Assembly (NCBI RefSeq): GCF_009870125.1 | Contig: NC_046683.1 | Coordinates: forward strand, 18,733,001-18,797,000 | Source: Drosophila pseudoobscura | Lineage: Eukaryota > Arthropoda > Insecta > Diptera > Drosophilidae | Length of the DNA stretch: 64,000 bases | Direction of reading: 5' to 3' | Shown: positions 19,801 to 28,595 of the stretch, in pieces | How the letters are laid out: each line of letters begins with the position of its first letter | How positions within the stretch are numbered: position 1 is the stretch's first letter | Translations under genes and position numbers: made by a program | The notes under the pieces: model-generated | Databases searched by the model: none | Seen by the model: only the letters and a program-made list of their open reading frames with translations | What the model was told of the DNA's origin: nothing

Positions 19801-20087
19801 TAAGCGCTTTGTTCCGTTGTGCGTCGACGTTCATCCAGCGAGCGTACTCGTTGCGCAATACACTTATACAGTGACAAGATTAAGCAAGTGCATTAACTAA
19901 TAAACACAACGGAGAAAAAATCCACGACTTGCACAAATCCATATCTCATGCCAGAGATACGGCAGCACCGCACGGAGCGAGGACGAAAGAGGGCGCCATT
20001 GTGCACCCGGGTCGAGAACAAAGAACGCGCGCGCCGGTTGCGCGGGGGTTTTGAAGCATCCCAAACCAATAAAAGAAAAAGGGAAGT
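19800..20087 (+). other. Non-coding repeat-unit sequence
   Basis: Includes CATTAACTAATAAACACAAC and a GC-rich stretch (CGCGCGCCGGTTGCGCGGGGG). It is repeated at 54060-54346. It ends in an A-rich run that is the empty site for DINE-1 copy F. Confidence 0.5.
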
Positions 20088-22450
20088 GTGTGGAAAGGTA
20101 TTCCCACACGTAGGGGGCGGTATAGGGTTAAGCGCTAACGGCCGTTATCGGGGGATATCCGGAGGCGGCGAATTCCCGAGGAGAGCTCTTCCGGGGGCTC
20201 AAGACGAGAGGGGAGTGTTGCATGCGAAGATATCGATAGGTGATATCCCATAGAAGCGGTGAGGAGGAAGGTAGTTCGAACATAGTGGCAAGGCCAAAAT
20301 TTAAGGGGAAAAGGTTAGCAAGAGTGGCGCCACCTGGTCCTGGAGAGTGAGAGTTCCGCGCGCTCTCCGGAGCCGTTATGAGAGAAGATTTCCGATCTCA
20401 TCCCATAACGGAGTCCCGAAGCCAACTCACCCATACCCCAAAGAAAAGAGAGCCGCCAGCAGCCCGAATCAGGCCATGCCCTTGAACCTAGTTCAAGGGC
20501 GATAGAAGAGAGAGCGATGCGGATCAGCGGCCCGAAAGCATTAAACATAGCAGCTAAGCCAAGAGGGGGTTCAGAGAAAGAAATTCGCGCAACGGAGGAG
20601 CATGCGCGCCGGACATAGTGATCTAGTGATTTTTTTTAGTTTGAAAGAAAAAGTGAGTGGGATGAGGATGGAGTAGTGGCCATCACCCGATAAAAGATAA
20701 ATAAATCTGTGATTCCAGGGGATCGAGATCAGTGAAACACCAGGAACTTTAGAGCTGTCCAGCGGGACGGAAAGTAGACCCAAAAAGCACAAGAGTGAGT
20801 CCGCTCCAAAGGGGGAGTAAAGGAACCCCAAATTTATTATTTTTGTTGGCATCCATAGGGAATAGGCCACAGCTCCGCCATCCTGGCTTGGTTTTGCTGG
20901 TCTCGAAGGAATTATCCTGGCCACGTTGTGCGGGTCCCTCGCTCATTTGGGGAGAGGAAAAAAGCCTCAATTAACTTATTTACTCCCATTATTTATTTTT
21001 GTTAGACGTCTCCATTTATATGTATATGTTAATCCCCTAAGTTAAGTCCGCCCATATTATATCTATATGTAATTTATTTATATTTATTGTATTAATTATT
21101 TCTATTTATCTATTTATTTATTAACCGCCCGTAAGATGTGGGGGAATGAATAGGCAGGCTTAGTGTAGCGATGATAACGTGTAAAAGCAGGAAATTGAAG
21201 TGAAAATTATAACGAAGGAAATGAATTGCTAAGCGTTTCATATGGGGGGAAGAGGAGCCACAGCAACGAGAGGATATGGCTGCTGCACATGGCAGGGAGA
21301 TCCAGAACGTCGTGATTCGGATCTTAGGTAGGGTGGGTACGTCAGGGGTAAAAACATCGACACCTCGACCTGGTCCACGTCTGTGTTGAAAGAAGTTACT
21401 GTAATGTTGTTTGTCGAGTAGAGTCCGTTTGCAGTTTTTTTTTCGTCGGTTACTTTTGTTGTTTGAATTTGTTCGAGATGTCCAATTAGTTGGTATATTG
21501 TGCGACCTGAGGGCTTGGGAAGTACCCAGCCCTGGAATGACTGGCTAGCCGTCCTTGCCCCGAAGAAAACAAAGGTTCGTAACAGGAGGACCCATGGCGA
21601 GAGAGCAGCGGGATGACGGGATCGGGCCGGCAGTGGCCCAGCGCATGACCAAATATGGTCATGAGATCACGCCACCAGCCAGGTCCCGTTGGAAAGCGAC
21701 AAGGGAATGAAGGAACGCCGATGGAAAAATACGGGCACCGCATGGCGGAAAGTGCCGTTAGCGCCAGGCGGCATCGGCGGCGGATTTGGGCCACGTGCTA
21801 AGAATCGCTAGCCCCAGTCAGTAGAGCCGGCGGTGCTACGCTTGGCGACGCCGTGGGCGGTCCAGGGTGCGACACGCTCATCAAAACACAGAGGAGAACC
21901 AGCACCGGAGTCGGAATAGCGTAAGATAGATTTAAGATACCAATAAAGCATATTGTCATACCAGTACAAAACCCAACCCGTGCCTTCTTACTTGTCGTCG
22001 GGGTAACATACAAATATTGTTGCAGCGAGCCCACCGACCGAACATATTGTGTGTGTTATACTAACCCATGCAAAACGTTGCGTTTTTAATATGAATTTTT
22101 TACTGCATAAAATTCAAACGATCAGTGCAAATAAAAACGAGGGGGAACGTTGTGAGTTGCTGCGTACACCGCAACTCTAGAGTTATACCCGATACTTAGT
22201 CAGTATGGCTCTCCTCCGGCAGACGCCGCTACTATTGAACGTCACGACAAAGAATGCGTGCGAGAGAGGCAGATCTGATCTGATCCAGATTCAGCAATCT
22301 GATAGATATGGTCGTTATTGTAGTGGAAAACGGTTAGTAGGACTGATGTTTTCCTCAGAAGTCGACCAGCACGCTATCATTCCGGCTACTGTCTCGTCGG
22401 CAAAAGGGTGGTGTTCTTTTTGTTTGTCTATTCTGAGACCTACGATATTT
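20088..22450 (+). repeat. Unclassified 2.3-kb repeat, copy 1
   Basis: Nearly identical to 55584-57960. No frame longer than about 130 codons is open and none is recognised. The motif GACGGGATCGGGCCGGCAGT at about 21615 also occurs at about 19280. The end segment (21900-22080) has AATAAAG and looks LTR-like. 22135-22320 is a DINE-1 3'-end fragment (hairpin GAGTTGC/GCAACTC). It may be a degenerate LTR element. Confidence 0.55.
22138..22320 (-). mobile_element. DINE-1/INE-1 3'-end fragment
   Basis: ACGAGGGGGAACGTTGTGAG, the GAGTTGC/GCAACTC hairpin, TATACCCGATACTTAGTCAG and CAGCAATCTGATAGATATGG match the 3' portion of copies A and F. Confidence 0.85.
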
Positions 22451-22745
22451 GTTGGCATAGCGTCATATCTCCGACGACATATCTCCGCCCAGTACATTTT
22501 GCCGGCGGAATTATGTCGCTTTTTTTCTGGCGGACTTATGTCGTTTGAAAGCGTCATATCTCCGCTCGGAGATATGACGTTTTGAAACGACATATCTCCG
22601 CCGTGTTACAAACGACATATCTCCGCGCGGAGATATGACGTTTTGAAACGACATATCTCCGCCGTGTCACAAACGACATATCTCCGCGCGGAGCTATGAC
22701 GCTTAGAAGCGACATATCTCCGCGCAGCGATTTTGAGCAAATTAT
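22450..22745. repeat. Palindromic CATATCTCCG array, candidate MULE left terminus
   Basis: ACGACATATCTCCG and its complement CGGAGATATGACG alternate with short spacers (GTGTYACAA, TTTTGAA) at least five times. A related piece at 31076-31154 has the same motifs (CGAAACGACATATCTCCGCC, CGCGGAGTTATGACG). Together they flank the FLYWCH/MULE/RING gene and are best read as multi-copy subterminal inverted repeats of that element. No convincing target duplication was found. Confidence 0.5.
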
Positions 22746-23039
22746 GCCGATACACCATCAAAAAATACAAAAAAAACAAAAAAAAGAAAACAAAAGGAAC
22801 AAATAAATTTGCAGTGGCTACACAGCGCCCAACGACATGTTCTGACTGATTTTCTGTCCCTCTCGCACATACTCTTTATCTTTAGCTGGTTACCTAACTG
22901 TAAATGCACCGTAAAAAATATTGTCTTAATTGAGCAAATATAGCTACTGCATAATTTATGAACAGCGTTTTTATTAGGAAGTTAATTTCATTAAACAAAA
23001 ATTGTTAAAGAATGCCGTGTTGTATTTAATGTAATATAA
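22746..23039 (+). other. Spacer with DINE-1 scrap, left of LOA element
   Basis: CAGTGGCTACACAGCGCCCA and TTTCTGTCCCTCTCGCACAT (22811-22872) are a short DINE-1 remnant. The rest is AT-rich and probably 5' flank of the MULE gene. Confidence 0.5.
23027..23039. repeat. LOA target-site duplication, left (13 bp)
   Basis: TAATGTAATATAA precedes the element. The same 13 bases follow it at 28407-28419. Confidence 0.9.
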
Positions 23040-23093
23040 GGCTGGCGAAAATCCTCTAGCTGAACCCTCCACGAGGGTGCCGGCTGGGCAATG

Positions 23094-23159
23094 GACACTG
23101 CATTACCCCGGACAAGGGTAATGCACTGTCGCTTGCTCTGTCCGGGGTAATGCAGTGTC
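23094..23159 (+). repeat. Perfect 21-bp stem in LOA 5' UTR
   Basis: The arm at 23094-23114 (starting GACACTGCATTACCCC) is perfectly complementary to 23139-23159, with a 24-nt loop that itself carries a related GGGTAATGCACTGTC. The stem is GC-rich and should fold in the transcript. Confidence 0.9.
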
Positions 23160-23308
23160 TAGCTAAGGCTATGGTCCGGCGTCTTCCCGATTCAAAGTCG
23201 GGGGAACCGAACCAGGGCCATGGCTAGAGGTGCCTGGCGGTCAGGCCTAAAACGCTAGGGGGTGGTCCCCCCGAAAAATATTAACCAGTATGGACCCTCG
23301 GGCCAAAT

Positions 23309-24751
23309 ATGGAGGCGAAGAAGGATGAAGCACGGGTTGGGATGTCAACCCAAACGTCGGTGGAAAGCGTGACTGCTACCACCGGCGGGCACGGGGAGGA
23401 GCAGTCCTCTCTGCGTGTCGCCAGCGGTCACACCTCAGACTTGGCGGGAGCAGGCCAGGTCAGTTGTAAAGCTACTGCCACAACAACAACAACAAAAACA
23501 ACTCACTCCGTGCCCTGAAAGTTGAGCCGCACAGATGCCGTAGTCGATACAGACACGGATCTGGAGAGCGTGCTCTCTCTAAGCAGGACGGACGAAGAGA
23601 GCCTTCTCCGCTCGCCGGAACCAGGCACCAGCTCCCTGCGTAGGGAAGGGCCGAAGCGTTCCAAGGAGGGGATGAAAGCCAAGGCGCAATACAAAGCGGC
23701 CCTCAACATAAAAAGCCGGCTGCAAGGCAAAGCAGACATCTCCCAGGAGGAGAAGGTCAAGCTAGCCTGGGCCGAGCAGAGAGTAGAGGAGGGTCGGCTA
23801 CACTATGCCCAGATGCCACAGATGAGGGCGTCGAATGGCGAATATGCCAATAAGGTGGAGGAGATGATGGCCACCAAGAGGCAACGCTCGACTGAGAGTG
23901 CCATTAAGGACACTCCAGCGAGCAAGCGGCAACGCGGGCCCAGGAGTGCAGCCCCTCCACCGAAAGCGGCCAAGAAGCCGAAAGCGAAGGTCAGCGAGGT
24001 GACCAAACGACACCTGATCGTGGCACTCATTGACCGCAGCGAAGAAAACGGCAAGATGTCAGCGGCACAGTGGAAGCTGGTGCACGCGCGTCTTGTCGAC
24101 GCACTCTTTGCACAGATGGAGGAAGACCCCGCGGCCCCAATGCCCACGTTCGATGGTGCTGGGTGGCTAAATGGGGTTAAGATCCTGAAGTGCAATGATG
24201 ACCCAACCCTAAGGTGGCTGACGCGTACGGTCTGCCAACTGGAGGCGATGTGGGAGGGGGCCAAGCTGGAGGTTGTGGACCGGGAGCTTATCCCGTCCAA
24301 GCCTAAGGCGAAGGTACTCTTCCCCATCACGATCCAGGGGGACCGAGCGCTGAATCTCCTTCAGCGGCAAAACGCGGACGTGCCAACGGCCGACTGGAGG
24401 ATCCTACACATTGGTAGCCCACTACCCAACGAGGGGGGCCAGTGTGTGATCCTCCAAATAAACAAGGAAGCAGAGGATCTGCTATACCCCAAGTTCGGGA
24501 AGATGGCGTGGGGCATGGGTAGCGTCTACCTGCGCCTCAAAAAGCGCCACCCTGAGGACAAGGACGCGCATACCCTGCAGGCAGGCGAGGTGGAAAAGGA
24601 CCTAGGTCTCGAGTCCATCGTGGAGGCCGCCCAGGGTCTTGCGCTTGAAGATGAAGAAGAGGAAGACGGTGACCTGACGCTGATAGTCAACCCGTCAGGT
24701 GCAAGCGAGCCAGCCACCCATGCTGAGTGTGCTGCAGCTCAACTTGCATAA
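23309..24751 (+). pseudogene. LOA ORF1 (Gag-like), one premature stop
   Basis: ORF1 proteins of LOA-clade LINEs bind the element RNA. The frame starts MEAKKDEARVGMSTQTSVES and is open to 24751 apart from one TGA at 23516-23518, between THSVP and KLSRTDAVVD. Downstream are a basic region (KRQRGPRSAAPPPKAAKK) and a globular part with LVHARLVDALFAQME and CKLE-like Trp motifs (WLTRTVCQLEAMW), ending acidic (LEDEEEEDGDLTL). About 480 codons in all. No CCHC knuckles are visible, in line with this type. It overlaps ORF2 by 32 nt in another frame. Without the TGA the element would look fully functional; readthrough or re-initiation cannot be judged here. Confidence 0.85.
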
Positions 24752-27700
24752 AAGCAAGGTAGCGTCGGCGGAGCTCCTCATCGCCATGGAGCAAGGGCTC
24801 GCCGACATAGCTCTAGTCCAGGAGCCCTGGATTGCGACAGGCAATTCAGTGGCCGGACTAAAGTCCTCAAATCATAACCTGTTCTACTCAACATCGGTAA
24901 GCAGGAGCAGAACCGTCGTACTCGTACGAAAGGGAATCCATGCTTACCTTATGTCTCATTACAGCACGGATGACCTGACGGTTGTGATGCTGGAAAGTGA
25001 GGAAAAGCGCCTTCTGGTGGCTTCCTGCTACATGGCTCACGACAGACCCGCACCACCCGACGAACTCAGGAGCCTGGTGACAGAAGCCGGCACCAAAAAC
25101 TATCAACTCGTCATCGGAACGGACGCCAACGCCCACCATAATGTGTGGGGAAGCACCGACATCAATGACAGAGGTGAGTCACTCTTAGACTTTATACTAG
25201 CAACTAATCTATATATAGCAAACGTTGGGGAGGAGCACACCTTCGTAGGTCCGACCTCATCTAACGTGCTAGACCTAACACTTGCAATGGGAAACAGTAC
25301 TACGGTATCTAGCTGGAGGGTCCTCGATAGACCATCCTTCTCAGACCATAAGTACATTCAGTTCAAGTGCGAATTCAAACACCTTTCGAAGACAACAGTC
25401 TATAGAAACCCCCGGAACACAAACTGGGCAAAGTTTAAAAAGACAGTTACTTCGAAGCTCGCGAATCCGGGCTCAGTGAAATCCGGTGAGGATATAGAGA
25501 AGTCCCTAAAGACCCTATCCAACGAGCTACTGAACGCCTACCATGCATCGTGCAAACCCTCGAGAACGAAGAGGAGGTCCAAGCCACTCTGGTGGAACCG
25601 AGATCTCTCTCTCCAAAGGAACAACCTCAAGGAATTCTTCAAGATCGCCAAACAAGCGAACGAGGAGATTGTCAATGAGGAATATAAAATCCTACTTAGG
25701 AGCTACAAGAAGGAAATACGTAAGGCACAAAGGAACTCGTGGAGAAACTTCTGCTCCAACATCGAGAAAGTGCCCGAAACCGCCAGGCTTCGGAAGCTGC
25801 TTTCAAAGCAGCCCACAGTACAGAGCCAACTAAAACTAGACAACGGACAGTGGACAGAGGGCAGCAAAGAAGCCCTAACAGCACTAATGGAGGCGCACTT
25901 CCCTGGATGCACCGAGGTCACTGACGCCAAGGAGCATCAGGACCTAGCAACCGAGGAACAACACCCTCCAATAGGTCTGTTAACCACTAAGAGAATACAC
26001 TGGGCCATAGACTCCTTCGCGGGCATAAAAGCACCAGGACTGGACGGGATATTCCCAGCCATGATGCAGTTGACCAAAGAGGTTATCACCCCATGGCTCC
26101 TCGCAATATACTCAGCATGCCTAAGTACGGGCTATATCCCCATCCAATGGAGAACCTCGAGAGTTGTCTTCCTCCCTAAGGCAGGAAAGTGCAGCCACGT
26201 GAGTCCCAAGGACTACAGACCGATAAGCCTTACCTCCTTTATACTAAAAACACTAGAAAAGCTGTTGGATTTGCACATCAGGAATGAGGTAGAGGGACTG
26301 ATGTCAACAAACCAACACGCCTACACTAAAGGGAAATCAGTGGAGACGGCACTACACTCGCTAGTAGCCACCATCGAGAGCGCCCTTCACAACAAAAAGT
26401 ATGCTTTGGGAGCATTTGTGGACATCTCAGGAGCATTCAACAACGTGGCCACAACCGCAATAACAAGTCGCCTAGAAGCGAATAACATACACCCTGCAAT
26501 CAACGTCTGGATCAAAAACCTCCTAAGTTGCAGACGGGTGCAATCGGAGTGGGGCACTGCTTCCATGGTAAAGGGGGCACACAGAGGCACACCTCAGGGT
26601 GGAGTCCTGTCGCCACTACTGTGGAATCTGGTGGTCGACGACCTCATCAAGAGATTTGAAAGGAAGGCCCCAAAGATAACGGCTTATGCAGATGACATAA
26701 GCATACTTATTACGGGTGTATGTCCATCGACCCTCAGCTCCTTAATGGAACGTACACTCAGGGAGATACGTGAGTGGGCGGAAGAGGTAGGACTCAGTAT
26801 CAACGCGGACAAGACGGACCTCATCCTCTTTACCAAGAGGTACAAGGTACCGATATGGACCCCCCCGAAAATTGACCAAACTAGGCTGACCCCAAAATCA
26901 CAGGTGAAATACCTAGGCACAGTACTGGACAGCAAGCTGGCATGGAGGCCCAATGTAGTGGAAAGGGTGAAGAAGGCTACCATTGCGCTTTATGCATCCA
27001 AGAAGATGCTCAGCAGCACATGGGGCCTGTCACCTGCTCTAATGCACTGGATCTACATCTCGGTGGTGCGACCAACTCTGCTGTATGGAGCCTTAGTGTG
27101 GTGGCAGGCTACTGAAAAGAAGACATACCATAAGCTTATGGAGAAGACTCAGCGACAGGCTCTGCTCTGTATTACAGGGGCGCTGAGGTCAACCCCAACA
27201 AAAGCACTCGAAACCATACTCGGAATCGACCCCCTGGACATTCAAGCTCGCCTGATTGCGGGAAAGGCAGCACAACGCCTCATAGCATCAGGAAATCTAT
27301 CGCCACAAGGATACGGGCATAGTTCAATCGGCAGGGAAATGACCAGATCAACTGACTACATGACCCCCCAAACTTGCCTTGACGTCAAAACAACCACATC
27401 TCTGGGACCTGAAGACTGGAAGATTGGAAGGGACCAAACTGAGCACCTCAATATATACACAGACGGCTCCAAGATGGACGGAGGAGTAGGAGCGGGCCTA
27501 TACTGCACAGACCCCGTGATAAGGCTGTCGTATAAGCTACCCGACCCATGCAGCATATTCCAGGCAGAAGTTTTTGCCATCGGGAAAGCAGCGGAGGTCG
27601 CTCTCCGCACAGAACGAACACACGATGCGGTCAACCTATTCGTCGACAGCCAAGCGGCGATAAGATCCATGCAGTCGTCCGTGGTCAGTTCCAGAAGTGT

Positions 27701-28304
27701 CTTGGCGAGCAGGGCGGCATTAGACATCCTAAGCACGACAAAGACAGTGCGGATCTATTGGGTTCCCAGCCACCAGGGCATCGAAGGAAACGAAACGGCG
27801 GACGTACTAGCTAAGGAAGGCGTCGGGCTGGAGAATAGGAGAACCGAGAACGTGCCTGTCTCCCTCAGAACGCTGCAAGGCGATCTAGAGAAGCAGGCTA
27901 GAGCACAGACTGATAGCAGGTGGAGGAGTACCACCACCTGCAGAACCTCGAAGATAATGTGCAAGGAGCGCAACGAGAAACTTAGCCACTACCTACTGCA
28001 CCTACCACGAAAGGACTGCAGACTGATGGTGGGAATACTAACAGGTCACTGTCTGGCTGCTGCACATGCAGCAAAGCTAGGCATCACCAACAGAGACAGT
28101 TGCAGGAAATGTGAGGAACCTGGGGCTATCGAAACCCTGGAACATCTCATCTGCAACTGTCCGGCTCTCTCAAGGGCAAGGAGGAGATACCTGGGCGCCC
28201 CAGTGTTGGCATCACTGGAAGATGCCTCCAAAAGGACGCCTCAGGAACTGCTGGCCTATGCTAAAAACACCTCGATTCTCGGGGACTTTTTAAAACCACA
28301 TTAA
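24720..28304 (+). CDS. LOA ORF2 polyprotein: endonuclease, RT, RNase H (intact)
   Basis: The frame is open for about 1194 codons from ATG 24720 (LSVLQLNLHKSK), chosen because the apurinic-type endonuclease begins right there. Endonuclease motifs: LVQEPW (about residue 40), GTDANAHHNVWGS (about 140) and SDHKYIQF (about 210). RT: KAPGLDGIFP, PKDYRPISLTSF, AFVDISGAFNNV, GTPQGGVLSPLLWN and catalytic AYADDISIL. RNase H: IYTDGSKMDGG, FQAEVFAI, FVDSQAAI, and WVPSHQGIEGNETAD with the last Asp. A C-terminal Cys/His cluster (CRKCEEPGAIETLEHLICNC) follows. All catalytic residues expected are present and no break was seen, so it could supply retrotransposition activity in trans. Confidence 0.93.
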   Translation: MLSVLQLNLHKSKVASAELLIAMEQGLADIALVQEPWIATGNSVAGLKSSNHNLFYSTSVSRSRTVVLVRKGIHAYLMSHYSTDDLTVVMLESEEKRLLVASCYMAHDRPAPPDELRSLVTEAGTKNYQLVIGTDANAHHNVWGSTDINDRGESLLDFILATNLYIANVGEEHTFVGPTSSNVLDLTLAMGNSTTVSSWRVLDRPSFSDHKYIQFKCEFKHLSKTTVYRNPRNTNWAKFKKTVTSKLANPGSVKSGEDIEKSLKTLSNELLNAYHASCKPSRTKRRSKPLWWNRDLSLQRNNLKEFFKIAKQANEEIVNEEYKILLRSYKKEIRKAQRNSWRNFCSNIEKVPETARLRKLLSKQPTVQSQLKLDNGQWTEGSKEALTALMEAHFPGCTEVTDAKEHQDLATEEQHPPIGLLTTKRIHWAIDSFAGIKAPGLDGIFPAMMQLTKEVITPWLLAIYSACLSTGYIPIQWRTSRVVFLPKAGKCSHVSPKDYRPISLTSFILKTLEKLLDLHIRNEVEGLMSTNQHAYTKGKSVETALHSLVATIESALHNKKYALGAFVDISGAFNNVATTAITSRLEANNIHPAINVWIKNLLSCRRVQSEWGTASMVKGAHRGTPQGGVLSPLLWNLVVDDLIKRFERKAPKITAYADDISILITGVCPSTLSSLMERTLREIREWAEEVGLSINADKTDLILFTKRYKVPIWTPPKIDQTRLTPKSQVKYLGTVLDSKLAWRPNVVERVKKATIALYASKKMLSSTWGLSPALMHWIYISVVRPTLLYGALVWWQATEKKTYHKLMEKTQRQALLCITGALRSTPTKALETILGIDPLDIQARLIAGKAAQRLIASGNLSPQGYGHSSIGREMTRSTDYMTPQTCLDVKTTTSLGPEDWKIGRDQTEHLNIYTDGSKMDGGVGAGLYCTDPVIRLSYKLPDPCSIFQAEVFAIGKAAEVALRTERTHDAVNLFVDSQAAIRSMQSSVVSSRSVLASRAALDILSTTKTVRIYWVPSHQGIEGNETADVLAKEGVGLENRRTENVPVSLRTLQGDLEKQARAQTDSRWRSTTTCRTSKIMCKERNEKLSHYLLHLPRKDCRLMVGILTGHCLAAAHAAKLGITNRDSCRKCEEPGAIETLEHLICNCPALSRARRRYLGAPVLASLEDASKRTPQELLAYAKNTSILGDFLKPH

Positions 28305-28406
28305 CACTCCCGCGACGGTTCATACACCCCCCATCCGGATAACTAAGGGCCATATTGGCCTATGCGCGGCCCCGCTGAGGGCCGTCCGGGTTAACCTAAC
28401 CTAACC

Positions 28407-28419
28407 TAATGTAATATAA
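28407..28419. repeat. LOA target-site duplication, right (13 bp)
   Basis: Exact repeat of 23027-23039 immediately after the TAACC tail. Confidence 0.9.
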
Positions 28420-28595
28420 ACGTATTATTTAATATGTAATATGTAGATAATTTATTGTTTTTAAACATGTGCATAGAATATAATGTTATAGAATATTTTT
28501 TTCTGTGCAATAGGCAAAGCGTGCGAGGCGCGCGCCAAAAATATGCCGCATTATTCTGCTGCATTCATTCCGATTCGGTTGCTCAGACAGTAAGA

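Larger units (their letters stand above)
23040..28406 (+). mobile_element. LOA-clade LINE, full length and nearly intact
   Basis: A non-LTR retrotransposon with 5' UTR, ORF1, ORF2 (endonuclease, reverse transcriptase, RNase H) and a tail of TAACC repeats (TTAACCTAACCTAACC) instead of poly(A). It is bounded by a perfect 13-bp target duplication, so it inserted recently. The RNase H domain after RT and the ORF1 type point to the LOA (Loa/Bilbo-like) group. Its base composition (GC-rich) contrasts with the AT-rich flanks. Confidence 0.93.

Noticed and set aside
22560..22740. CRISPR-like regularly spaced repeats
   Set aside because: The repeats are themselves palindromic, occur in both orientations, spacers are repeated and the context is a fly genome.
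23172..23215. tRNA-like T-arm (CCCGATTCAAAGTCGGG) in the LOA 5' UTR
   Set aside because: Only a T-arm-like stem-loop is present; no D-arm, anticodon arm or acceptor pairing was found, so it is not a tRNA.
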